Shown one piece after another: positions 17,787-25,839 of a stretch of DNA of 64,000 nucleotides (positions within the stretch are counted from its first letter, which is position 1; each line of letters opens with the position of its first letter). The notes below the pieces were generated by a model. The model did no database searches, was not told the origin of the DNA, and saw only the letters and a list, made by a program, of their open reading frames with translations. Source of the stretch: Filimonas zeae (GTDB lineage: Bacteria > Bacteroidota > Bacteroidia > Chitinophagales > Chitinophagaceae); NCBI RefSeq assembly GCF_014641615.1, contig NZ_BMIB01000001.1, positions 186,769 to 250,768 of the forward strand, in the 5' to 3' direction. The position numbers and the translations under genes are program-made.

Positions 17787-18416
17787 ATGGCCGAAGATAT
17801 TGTTGCGCCCTATATACCTGCGCAGTATACCGGAGAAGAAACAGAAACCTCACATACGCTGGAAGCTCCGGATGAAGAAACGGCACTTGCCTGGTTTGAT
17901 ATTCTTGCCTTACGATTGAAAGATGTAAATAACTGGAACAAGTGGTGCGGTTTTTTATCATCGGGCTTTCAGCTTACCGATGATAAAGGAAACAAGCTGG
18001 CACTGGCTGCCGCTGAAGGGCAGTTTATACAGATTGATATACCCGGCCCCGGCCCCATAGCGGGTAATGGTTACGACTGGGTGCAGATTGAAAAGCTGGA
18101 ACAGGTAAAGCTGAATGAAAGGCAGGAATTTGTGGTGTTACAGGCAAGGCCCGCAGCATCGCCTTTTAACAATATGAACGGAGTAGCTCATTTTCTGGAT
18201 AAAGAAGCTACCAGTTCGTTTGTAGTAAAAAGAGATGGGCTTACATTAACTACTACCGTGTATGGCCGTAACGAGGTGCCTAATGTGCATGTGCACGAAA
18301 CGGCTGATCGTATACGCAATGCTGTAGCAGGCTCAGCGGGTGCTATTGGCATATCCAAGCTACAGTGGAAGGCCCTGGTGAAAGGCTTGTTTGATTTTCT
18401 GGATAAAAAAACGTAA
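17787..18416 (+). CDS. Uncharacterised cytosolic protein, probable partner of the FAD-Rieske enzyme
   Basis: 209 residues, no signal peptide or membrane segment. It is acidic at the N-terminus (MAEDIVAPYIPAQYTGEETE). The middle contains GQFIQIDIPGPGP and G-Y-D-W-V-Q-I-E-K-L, which look like a beta-barrel. The end is a helical segment (WKALVKGLFDFL). I cannot assign a family. The gene follows the FAD-Rieske gene by 15 bases and precedes a 73-residue gene by 3 bases, so the three probably form one transcript. Confidence 0.75.
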   Translation: MAEDIVAPYIPAQYTGEETETSHTLEAPDEETALAWFDILALRLKDVNNWNKWCGFLSSGFQLTDDKGNKLALAAAEGQFIQIDIPGPGPIAGNGYDWVQIEKLEQVKLNERQEFVVLQARPAASPFNNMNGVAHFLDKEATSSFVVKRDGLTLTTTVYGRNEVPNVHVHETADRIRNAVAGSAGAIGISKLQWKALVKGLFDFLDKKT

Positions 18417-18419
18417 CTT

Positions 18420-18641
18420 ATGAATATGTCACTGGAAAAAGAACGGATACACGTAGATTATACGCGGGAAGATGTTCCCGCTTCAGTTAAAAACTTTCGA
18501 CCCGATATATACCGGGATGGTAATACTTTTTATTGTGTGTTGGGCGCACCCCCGCACGATAATGTAATAGGTTCCGGCGCTACTATTGAAGAGGCCATGC
18601 TGCATTGGGATATTGAATACCACAAAAAAGCAGGCAAATAG
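18420..18641 (+). CDS. Small protein with a HicB-like pattern
   Basis: 73 residues, or 71 from the second Met at 18426. The sequence runs strand-rich (DGNTFYCVLG) to G-S-G-A-T-I-E-E-A-M-L-H-W, which recalls the G-x-G-x-T-x-E-E-A motif of the HicB-like fold. No HicA toxin gene is adjacent, so a toxin-antitoxin role is not supported. It is translationally close to the preceding gene (3-base gap). Confidence 0.6.
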   Translation: MNMSLEKERIHVDYTREDVPASVKNFRPDIYRDGNTFYCVLGAPPHDNVIGSGATIEEAMLHWDIEYHKKAGK

Positions 18642-18660
18642 CAGCGCCTTACACGCTGCT
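18640..18660. terminator. Hairpin between convergent genes
   Basis: Stem AGCAGCG / CGCTGCT with a 7-base loop lies in the 17-base gap between two convergent small genes and overlaps both stop codons. It lacks a T-tract, so it is a weak candidate. Confidence 0.35.
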
Positions 18661-18910
18661 ATAAAGCAACATGATTGTTCAGAAACGTAGTTAATGCGCT
18701 GATGAATACGGTATTGTGCTTTTCATCAGCCAAACGGTCGTGATAAATAAAAGCACCATTGCTGATATCAAATGAGTAGGGTACACCGGTGCTGTCTGGT
18801 ATTTCCAAAGGCCGGGTTATTACATCGGCCGTGTTATCAGCAATGGTGTACGCTACCTCATACACAATATTCCCATAGGTAAAATGCTCTGGTATTTGCA
18901 GGTGTGTCAT
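18659..18910 (-). CDS. Small hypothetical protein
   Basis: 83 residues without signal peptide. The sequence has a beta-rich feel (YGNIVYEVAYTIADNT, GAFIYHDRLADEKHNTVF) and ends in a short helix. It lies 5 bases downstream of the GT9 gene on the same strand and is probably co-transcribed with it. No family recognised. Confidence 0.6.
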   Translation of the reverse strand: MTHLQIPEHFTYGNIVYEVAYTIADNTADVITRPLEIPDSTGVPYSFDISNGAFIYHDRLADEKHNTVFISALTTFLNNHVAL

Positions 18911-18915
18911 AAGCT

Positions 18916-19917
18916 TTATGCAGTGGCGGCGTGTTGCCGGTTAAATAATGTTTCCAGTGCCTGCCATACCAGATCGGCATGTGGCTCTCTGGTCCAGTCT
19001 ATCACTTTATGAATATTCCGGTTTAACGGGCCCCATCTTTCGGGCTCGCCATCCATACTTATAATTACACTGGGCGTTTCCGTTGCAGAGGCAATATGCG
19101 ATACGCCGGTACAATTGGCTATAAGCATATAGGCATCGCGTATTAACAGGCCAATAGCGCCCAGGCTGGTTTTGCCCGTAAGGTCAATGGCCGGGTGGCG
19201 CATACATTTCAATACTTCCCTTGTTATATCTCTTTCGTCTTTGGTTCCGGTTACAATAACCGTGTAACCTTTTTCAATACAGCTATCTGCAGCAAACGCA
19301 AAATAGTGGGGCGGCCACTGGCGCCAGGCACCACGGCTGCCGGGGTGTACAATTACATAACTGCGTTCCATAACAGGCAGATATAATTTTTTTACTTCTG
19401 CTTCGTCTTCCGGCAATACCGGAAACTCCATATGGCTGCCCTGTGCAGTAATGCCCAGGTGCTGCATCAGGTGCAGATGCCTTTTCAGCTCAGGCCCTTC
19501 GTTAGGATAATTAGCAAAAAGTGGTGAGTTTACATGGCTGTCTGCATTATGAAAACCTGCTACATGGCGGGCATACAGCTGGTGCATCAACGGATTAACC
19601 ACGGTGCCATTACCCTGCATCTGTAGCAGCAAATCAAACTGTTCTTCTTTCATTCTGTTGGTAAAGCAGGCGAAACCTGTTTCATCAAAAGGTTGCTCCG
19701 GCAGGCCGGGGTAACCGGGAAAATGAATAAAGTCGTCAAAGTAATCGGGAAACCGTTGCAGCAGCGAGGCTGCCCAGGGCAGGCCAATCAGGGTAATGCG
19801 CGCATGTGGATAGGCCTGCCGCAACGCGCGCATGGCCGGTATGGTATTCAGCAGATCGCCCAGTTGCAGGGCTCTGAATACGGCAATTTTTCGGATTTGG
19901 TTTTGTGATAATATCAT
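18916..19917 (-). CDS. Glycosyltransferase family 9 (heptosyltransferase-like)
   Basis: 333 residues, GT-B fold. The N-terminal motif F-R-A-L-Q-L-G-D-L-L-N-T-I-P-A-M-R-A-L is the GT9 signature. The C-terminal nucleotide-sugar half has V-I-V-H-P-G-S-R-G-A and, near the end, C-T-G-V-S-H-I-A-S-A. GT9 enzymes transfer heptose or related sugars from ADP-activated donors, classically to lipid A core. Here the acceptor is unknown. Its ATG overlaps the stop of the upstream GT2 gene (ATGA), so the two are translationally coupled. Confidence 0.9.
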   Translation of the reverse strand: MILSQNQIRKIAVFRALQLGDLLNTIPAMRALRQAYPHARITLIGLPWAASLLQRFPDYFDDFIHFPGYPGLPEQPFDETGFACFTNRMKEEQFDLLLQMQGNGTVVNPLMHQLYARHVAGFHNADSHVNSPLFANYPNEGPELKRHLHLMQHLGITAQGSHMEFPVLPEDEAEVKKLYLPVMERSYVIVHPGSRGAWRQWPPHYFAFAADSCIEKGYTVIVTGTKDERDITREVLKCMRHPAIDLTGKTSLGAIGLLIRDAYMLIANCTGVSHIASATETPSVIISMDGEPERWGPLNRNIHKVIDWTREPHADLVWQALETLFNRQHAATA

Positions 19918-20891
19918 AGGAATAGTACTTTGTAACGAATAGCCCCGTAAAGCGTCCAGAATACGGATAAAAACGGGATGAGTGCGGAGGTATAAATCAT
20001 TTCGCTTACATGCGACAGTGAACGTGATTTACCGGAAAGTCTTTTATAAGCAAAAGCGCCGGTTAACCAGGCCCAGCCCGCCAGCGCCAGCAGGGTGCTG
20101 GTATAAGCGCCATAGAAAGCGCTGATAAGCGTAAGCAGAAAGCACACAATAATGGCATAGTAGCGCCACTGCGGCCCCTGGGCAATACGGCGGCGATACA
20201 TATCAGGAAACTTTTTATAGAGCAAGGCGTTATATACGCTTTTACGCTGCTCTTTAAGGCTTACACCCCAGTGTGCTGCGCGAACAGGATGTTCTACAAT
20301 AGCGGTATCTATTTTATAAATAGGAATATTAGCATGCAGGAATTTAAATTCCAGATCGCTATCCTCCCGCCATGCTGCGGTAAAGGCTTCATCAAACCCA
20401 CCTACATCTTCCAGCGCTGCACGCGTGCACGCGCAGTTGGCAGTAATAAAATCGGCAGTGGCCAGGTGTGCGGTGTTCTGTTCATAATCAGTAGGGTGTT
20501 TGCTCACAGGAACTATTACCTTACCTGAAAAAGCAATATATTTTTTATAGGTTGCCAGGCGTGCCTGGTGGTAAGCGGCTACAAAATCCCGGTGGGGTAT
20601 GCAGTCGTCATCTGTAAAAACAATCAGATCGCCCTGTGCCATACGCCACCCTTTGTTGCGGGCGGCGGCCGGGCCTTTCTTTTCAGGCAATGCAGTTACA
20701 TACATATAGGTATGGCCCAGTTGCTGAAAGCGGCGTACGGTGGCAAAACTTTCATCGTCCGGCCCATCAGTAACTACCAGTACTTCAAACTGATCCGGAG
20801 GAAAACTTTGTTGAGAAAGTGCCAGCAGGCACTTCTCCAGTAAATGCGGGCGTTGATACGTAGGTATAACAACAGAAATTTTAGCAGGCAT
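19914..20891 (-). CDS. Glycosyltransferase family 2
   Basis: 325 residues from the ATG at 20891 (M-P-A-K-I-S), chosen because it directly begins the first GT-A strand; the longer frame would overlap the previous gene. The motifs are I-S-V-V-I-P-T-Y-Q-R-P near the start, G-P-A-A-A-R-N-K-G-W, and F-T-D-D-D-C as the metal-binding DXD. The W-R-E-D-S-D-L-E-F motif is the E-D region. The C-terminal 80 residues hold about two hydrophobic segments (YYAIIVCFLLTLISAFY, TLLALAGWAWLTGAF), so the protein is membrane-anchored. It lies between the carbamoyltransferase and the GT9 gene in one minus-strand operon. Confidence 0.92.
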   Translation of the reverse strand: MPAKISVVIPTYQRPHLLEKCLLALSQQSFPPDQFEVLVVTDGPDDESFATVRRFQQLGHTYMYVTALPEKKGPAAARNKGWRMAQGDLIVFTDDDCIPHRDFVAAYHQARLATYKKYIAFSGKVIVPVSKHPTDYEQNTAHLATADFITANCACTRAALEDVGGFDEAFTAAWREDSDLEFKFLHANIPIYKIDTAIVEHPVRAAHWGVSLKEQRKSVYNALLYKKFPDMYRRRIAQGPQWRYYAIIVCFLLTLISAFYGAYTSTLLALAGWAWLTGAFAYKRLSGKSRSLSHVSEMIYTSALIPFLSVFWTLYGAIRYKVLFL

Positions 20892-20910
20892 ACAACAGGT
20901 GTTTTTATAA

Positions 20911-22650
20911 TTATACAGTAATGTCCAGTTCCAGTGCTTCCCGTTCGCGGCTGGCAATGGCAGCAGGTTGTACGGAAGGCTGTTTTTCTAACAGAAAAGA
21001 TTGAATAACCAGCGCATCAAAAGGTGATGTCCAGAAACATTCAATCGCATCGCGTGGGCTGCATACCACGGGCTCGCCGCGGGTATTGAAGGAAGTGTTT
21101 ACCAGTACCGGTACACCGGTAAGCTTTCTAAACTCATCCAGCAGATCGTAGTAAGCAGGATGCTGATGGCGGTTAATGGTTTGAATGCGGGCAGTTCTGT
21201 CTACGTGCGTTACAGCAGGTATTTCCTTTGCCTTTTCTTCAAACACTTTGTATACAAACAACATAAAGGGCGAGTATACTGCATTTTCAAACCATTCGCC
21301 TGCATACTCTTCCATTACCACCGGTGCAACCGGGCGAAAGTCTTCCCGGTCTTTAATCTCGTTCAGCTTCGCCTGCATATCTGCACTGATAGGGGAGGCC
21401 AGGATAGACCGGCTGCCCAATGCACGCGGCCCAAACTCCATACGGCCCTGGTACCAGCCAATTACTTTATCCTGCGCCAATATAGCAGCCGTTTCAGCGG
21501 CTACATTATCCATTTTGCGGTAAGGTACTTTGGTCCATTGCAAAAAGCGCTCTATCTCTTCATCAGAATACTCCGGTCCCCAGTAGGCATGCTGCATAAT
21601 AAAGCTGCGTTCAGTAGTGTTACGCACCTGTGCATCTATCCATAAGGCAGCACCAAGGGCCGTGCCGGCATCGCCTGCTGCGGGTTGTACCCATATGTTT
21701 TTAAACGCGCTGTTATCGCGTATCACTGCATTTAATACACAGTTCAGTGCCACACCACCCGCCATGCAAAGGTTGTCTTCTCCGGTGGTTGTATGCAGCC
21801 AGTTAACCAGCTGCAAAACCGTTTCTTCCAGCACCTTTTGTAACGAGTGCGCAATATTGAAATGTTTTTCTGTAAACGGTTCGTGGCGTTTGCGTGCCGG
21901 GCCAAACCATTTTTCCAGTTGTAGTGGTGCTATGGTATACGTACCGTTGGGTTGTACCTGAATAGCTTTGCGCAACACATCCAGATAAGCTGGTTGGCCA
22001 TACGAGGCAAGCGCCATTACCTTATATTCATCGGAAGAATGCAGAAAGCCCAGATGAGTGGTAACGCTTTCGTACAATAACCCCAGAGAATGCGGCATTT
22101 GCACTTCGCCTATTTGTGTAAGGGTATTGCCTTTACCTGTGTAGTAGCTGGTAGTTGTCCATTCGCCACGTCCGTCAATAGTAAGTACGGCAGCGCTATC
22201 GTAAGGCGAAGGCAGAAAGGCGCTGGCCGCATGGGCAATATGATGTTCTACATAATGCCATTCAAAATCGCTTATACGTGCGCCATAAAAGCGTTGCTGC
22301 AAATGATGCGGATAGCCATCCACCAACTGTGCAGGCGCTTCTTTTACATAGCGCAGAAAAAGTTCTTTAATGGGCATGCCCAGGTCTGCCTCGTTGCTTT
22401 GGGTGGTTTCTATTTTAGAAGGATCGAATGCATAGGCTATATGATCTACATCGGATAAACGGATGCCGGCTACCTGTAAACAGTAGTCAATGGCATGATA
22501 AGGCAACTCGTAAACCGAAAAAGGCACCGGGCGTTTACCATGTTTAATATGGGTAAAACGCTCTTCCTCCGCTGCTGCCAGCAATTGTCCGTCTTTTACA
22601 ATACAGGCAGACGAGTCGTGAAATGCCGCATTAATGCCTAATGTGTACAT
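20911..22650 (-). CDS. NodU/CmcH-family carbamoyltransferase
   Basis: 579 residues. The N-terminus shows the Kae1/Hsp70-like part of the family, with G-I-N-A-A-F-H-D-S-S-A and A-A-E-E-E-R-F. V-E-H-H-I-A-H-A-A-S-A-F holds the metal-binding histidines. The C-terminal YrdC-like domain has M-E-F-G-P-R-A-L-G-S-R-S-I and N-T-S-F-N. These enzymes make carbamoyl-adenylate from carbamoyl phosphate and ATP and transfer the carbamoyl group to a hydroxyl of a sugar or antibiotic. Next to three glycosyltransferase genes, a carbamoylated sugar in a surface glycan is the natural inference. It is the first gene of a minus-strand operon that diverges from the GT4 genes. Confidence 0.92.
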   Translation of the reverse strand: MYTLGINAAFHDSSACIVKDGQLLAAAEEERFTHIKHGKRPVPFSVYELPYHAIDYCLQVAGIRLSDVDHIAYAFDPSKIETTQSNEADLGMPIKELFLRYVKEAPAQLVDGYPHHLQQRFYGARISDFEWHYVEHHIAHAASAFLPSPYDSAAVLTIDGRGEWTTTSYYTGKGNTLTQIGEVQMPHSLGLLYESVTTHLGFLHSSDEYKVMALASYGQPAYLDVLRKAIQVQPNGTYTIAPLQLEKWFGPARKRHEPFTEKHFNIAHSLQKVLEETVLQLVNWLHTTTGEDNLCMAGGVALNCVLNAVIRDNSAFKNIWVQPAAGDAGTALGAALWIDAQVRNTTERSFIMQHAYWGPEYSDEEIERFLQWTKVPYRKMDNVAAETAAILAQDKVIGWYQGRMEFGPRALGSRSILASPISADMQAKLNEIKDREDFRPVAPVVMEEYAGEWFENAVYSPFMLFVYKVFEEKAKEIPAVTHVDRTARIQTINRHQHPAYYDLLDEFRKLTGVPVLVNTSFNTRGEPVVCSPRDAIECFWTSPFDALVIQSFLLEKQPSVQPAAIASREREALELDITV

Positions 22651-22792
22651 CAGTATAATTTTAATAGTTCTGTAAGTAATTGGATAAACAGCGCAAGGTT
22701 AGTGTTGGGTGTGATGCAATAAGTGGTCCACGGGGCTTTTGTACCCGTGTACCAGCAAACGAGGCAGCAGAGAAGCGTTTCCCATCTCAGGC

Positions 22793-22810
22793 TGTAGAAG
22801 CGCTTCTACA
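22793..22810. promoter_or_regulatory. 18-base perfect palindrome in the divergent promoter region
   Basis: TGTAGAAGCGCTTCTACA is exactly self-complementary and lies in the 239-base gap between the divergent carbamoyltransferase and GT4 genes. It fits a binding site for a dimeric regulator. No clear TTTG / TAnnTTTG pair was found in the gap, and nothing else in it stands out. Confidence 0.4.
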
Positions 22811-22889
22811 AGTGTTAACAATTCTTTACAGTACTGATATGGCACTATCTTTTAACCTGCCGGGCTTGCACCATCTACTATAGATAATT

Positions 22890-23897
22890 ATGATTAAGAC
22901 TTCTACACCAGGCAGAAGGCTGAAAATTTTTACGTGGCATATCCACGGCAGCTACCTTTTTTACCTTGCCCAGGGCAACTACGACCTGTATATACCCGTA
23001 AATAAAGAAAGGAATGAGGGCTATTACGGCAGGGGGCGTACGTTTCCTTTTGGCAGCAACGTAATAGAAGTACCGGCAGAGGAAGTGCGAAATATGCAGT
23101 TTGATTGTATTCTGTTCCAGAGCACTAAAAATTTTCTGGCAGACCAGTACGAAGTACTGAGTGAGGCGCAGCGCAAGCTGCCCCGTATTTATGTAGAACA
23201 CAACACGCCGGATAAACACCCCACAGATACCAGGCACCCTATGAACGATGCGGAGGTATGCCTGGTGCATGTTACGCATTTTAATAAGCTGATGTACCAT
23301 AACCAGGTACCTATGGTGGAGGTAATAGACCATGGTATTACCACACAGGCAGCCACGTACACGGGGGAAATAAACAAAGGAATAGTAGTAGTGAATCACT
23401 TGCATCAACGCGGGCGAAAACTGGGCGGCGATATTTACGATATCATCCGCAAACAGGTTCCTGTAGAGCTGGTAGGTATGGGAACAGAGGAATATGGAGG
23501 ACTGGGAGAAGTGTTGCATCCTGACCTGCCGGCTTTTACAGCCCGTTATCGTTTTATGTTTAATCCTATACGTTATACCAGCCTGGGGCTGGCCGTACTG
23601 GAAGCTATGATGCGTGGTATACCGGTAGTGGCGCTGGCTACTACCGAATATGTAACGGTAATTAAAGATGGGGTTTCCGGCTTTATACATACTGATATAG
23701 ACTACCTGATAGAAAAAATGAACAGCCTGCTAAACAATCCGTTACTGGCGGCAGAACTGGGGGCCAATGGTAAGGCGACAGTAGAAGAACGTTTTTCTAT
23801 TCAACGGTTTACCCGCGATTGGGAAAGCCTGTTTAACAGAATGGTATCGGTTCATGCAAACAAATACACCTATGAAAAAGAGAATAGCATTTATTAG
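22890..23897 (+). CDS. Glycosyltransferase, GT4-like
   Basis: 335 residues. The C-terminal donor-binding half carries the GT-B signature of GT4 enzymes: R-Y-T-S-L-G-L-A-V-L-E-A-M-M-R-G-I-P-V-V-A, followed by D-G-V-S-G-F. The N-terminal acceptor half is shorter than usual and contains Y-V-E-H-N-T-P as an EHN motif. No signal peptide or membrane segment is seen, so it acts at the cytosolic face of the membrane. It overlaps the next glycosyltransferase gene by 26 bases. Confidence 0.85.
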   Translation: MIKTSTPGRRLKIFTWHIHGSYLFYLAQGNYDLYIPVNKERNEGYYGRGRTFPFGSNVIEVPAEEVRNMQFDCILFQSTKNFLADQYEVLSEAQRKLPRIYVEHNTPDKHPTDTRHPMNDAEVCLVHVTHFNKLMYHNQVPMVEVIDHGITTQAATYTGEINKGIVVVNHLHQRGRKLGGDIYDIIRKQVPVELVGMGTEEYGGLGEVLHPDLPAFTARYRFMFNPIRYTSLGLAVLEAMMRGIPVVALATTEYVTVIKDGVSGFIHTDIDYLIEKMNSLLNNPLLAAELGANGKATVEERFSIQRFTRDWESLFNRMVSVHANKYTYEKENSIY

Positions 23898-25224
23898 CGA
23901 TCATGCTTCTCCGCTGGCAACCCTGGGCGGCGTGGATAGTGGCGGACAGAATGTGTATGTGGCAGAGCTGGCTAAACGCCTGGCAGATACGGGGTACGAG
24001 ATAGATATTTTTACCCGGAAGGATGATAAAGCGCAGGTGGAGATAGTAGACTGGTTGCCAGGTGTACGTGTAGTGCATGTGAAGGCAGGCCCTGAAATGT
24101 TTGTGCCCAAAGAAAAGCTGCTGTACTACATGCCTGATTTTGTGGAGTATATGCTGGCTTTTATGCAGCGGCAACAGGTAAGGTACAACCTGGTACATGC
24201 CCATTTCTTTATGTCGGGTTGGGTAGCCTCTGAACTACGTAAGCTTACCGGAATACCATATACCATCACCTTCCATGCACTGGGGCTGGTAAGAAAGCAG
24301 CACCAGAAGGAAATGGATCAGTTTCCGGCAGAGCGGTTGCAGATAGAAGCTATGCTGGTAAAAGATGCTGACCATATTGTTGCAGAATGTCCCCAGGATA
24401 AAGCAGATCTGATAACATTTTATAACGCAGAGGAAAGTAATATCACTGTTATTCCCTGTGGCTTTTGCCCCGGAGAGTTTGGGCCGGTAGATAAAAAGAC
24501 TGCCCGCGAAATGCTGCAACTGAATCCTGATGAAAAAATATTGTTGCAACTGGGGCGTATGGTGCCCAGAAAAGGGGTGGACAACGTAATACGTGGGTTG
24601 GGTACTGTAAGCAAAAAGCTGAACAACGTTCGCCTGCTGATAGTGGGCGGGGAAGCTGATATGCCCGAAGTGCTGCAAACGCCTGAGGTACAGCGTTTAC
24701 AGCAGGTGGCTATGGAGGCAGGTGTGGCAGACCGTGTAACTTTTACCGGGCGCCGCAGCCGCGATGTATTAAAGTATTATTACGCTGCGGCAGATGTGTT
24801 TATTACTACGCCCTGGTACGAGCCTTTTGGTATAACACCGCTGGAAGCAATGGCCTGTGGCACACCGGTAATAGGTGCCAATGTTGGGGGTATTAAGTAT
24901 AGTGTGGTAGATGGTAAAACCGGCTTGCTGGTGCCGCCGCGTAATCCGCTGGTACTGGGCAACGCTATAGTAAAAATGGTAACCAACGACAAGCTGCTGG
25001 CTGCTATGCATAAAAATGCACTGATACACGTAAACAGGTATTTTACCTGGAACCGGGTGGCGCGTTCTATGCATACATTATACCAGCAGCTTACAAATAT
25101 TCCGGTACCGGCTGCAAACAAGTGGCACAGTAATTTGTTATTAAAAGATATCAGCAGTTTTATTAAGGAATCTTTTTTATCATCCGGACTGGAACCCCAT
25201 ATGCAGGGCCAGATAACTCAATAG
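23872..25224 (+). CDS. Glycosyltransferase family 4, sucrose-synthase-like group
   Basis: 450 residues from the ATG at 23872 (M-K-K-R-I-A-F), which begins the first strand; the longer frame adds six residues only. The N-terminal G-G-V-D-S-G-G-Q-N-V-Y-V motif is typical of the group that includes sucrose-phosphate synthase, sucrose synthase and MshA. The C-terminal half shows W-Y-E-P-F-G-I-T-P-L-E-A-M-A-C-G-T-P-V-I-G, the E-x7-E motif, plus G-L-L-V-P-P. The start overlaps the previous gene by 26 bases, so the two are coupled. It would use a nucleotide sugar to extend a glycan or glycolipid; the acceptor is unknown. Confidence 0.92.
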   Translation: MKKRIAFISDHASPLATLGGVDSGGQNVYVAELAKRLADTGYEIDIFTRKDDKAQVEIVDWLPGVRVVHVKAGPEMFVPKEKLLYYMPDFVEYMLAFMQRQQVRYNLVHAHFFMSGWVASELRKLTGIPYTITFHALGLVRKQHQKEMDQFPAERLQIEAMLVKDADHIVAECPQDKADLITFYNAEESNITVIPCGFCPGEFGPVDKKTAREMLQLNPDEKILLQLGRMVPRKGVDNVIRGLGTVSKKLNNVRLLIVGGEADMPEVLQTPEVQRLQQVAMEAGVADRVTFTGRRSRDVLKYYYAAADVFITTPWYEPFGITPLEAMACGTPVIGANVGGIKYSVVDGKTGLLVPPRNPLVLGNAIVKMVTNDKLLAAMHKNALIHVNRYFTWNRVARSMHTLYQQLTNIPVPAANKWHSNLLLKDISSFIKESFLSSGLEPHMQGQITQ

Positions 25225-25239
25225 CCAATATTGAATAGC

Positions 25240-25839
25240 ATGAATAAAGCAGTATTTATCGACAAAGACGGAACACTGGTTAAGAATGTGCCCTACAACA
25301 TAGATCCGGCAAGGATGATGGTAGAGCCCGGAGCCGTAGAGGCACTTACCCTTTTACAACAGAACGATTACCTGATTGTGGTGGTATCTAACCAGGGAGG
25401 CATTGCCAAAGGATATTTTACCGAGAAGGACCTGATGAAAGCCAACAGCCACCTGGCGGGCATGCTGGCAGAAGAAGGTGTTTTTGTAGATGCATTTTAT
25501 TACTGCCCGCACCACCCCGATGGTATTATTGCAGATTACGCTACCAAATGCAGCTGCCGCAAACCAGCGCCCGGTATGTTGCTGCGTGCAGCACAGGAAT
25601 TGCAGATAGACCTTTCCGAATCGTGGATGATTGGTGATATACTGGACGATGTAGAGGCAGGCCACCGTGCCGGTTGTAAAAGCATTCTGTATGATGTAGG
25701 TAACGAAACAGAATGGGTGCTGGACCGCTTCCGCAATCCCGACCATAAAATCACGAATCTGCTGAAGGCAGCTGATATTATCTGTCAGTTGAACTATAAC
25801 AAAGTATTGGAGCATGAGCCAGCCCCGGAGTCAGTATAA
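25240..25839 (+). CDS. gmhB: HAD phosphatase, D,D-heptose 1,7-bisphosphate phosphatase type
   Basis: 199 residues from the ATG at 25240; the TTG three codons upstream is a weaker start. HAD motif I is F-I-D8-K-D10-G-T-L, motif II lies in V-V-V-S-N-Q-G-G-I-A, and motif IV in I-G-D-I-L-D-D. The C-P-H-H-P-D-G and C-S-C-R-K-P-A-P-G-M segments are the zinc-binding loop of the GmhB/HisB-N group. GmhB removes the C7 phosphate from heptose bisphosphate in ADP-heptose synthesis. The flanking GT9 genes fit a heptose-type role, but GmhA and HldE are not in the window. The next gene overlaps by 26 bases. Confidence 0.82.
   Translation: MNKAVFIDKDGTLVKNVPYNIDPARMMVEPGAVEALTLLQQNDYLIVVVSNQGGIAKGYFTEKDLMKANSHLAGMLAEEGVFVDAFYYCPHHPDGIIADYATKCSCRKPAPGMLLRAAQELQIDLSESWMIGDILDDVEAGHRAGCKSILYDVGNETEWVLDRFRNPDHKITNLLKAADIICQLNYNKVLEHEPAPESV

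Noticed and set aside
18420..18641. HicAB-type toxin-antitoxin system
   Set aside because: Only a HicB-like motif is present; there is no adjacent HicA-like gene.
22878..23690. A 270-residue frame antisense to the GT4 gene
   Set aside because: The sense gene has clear GT-B motifs; the antisense product is compositionally odd (many Tyr, His and Arg) and has no recognisable motif.
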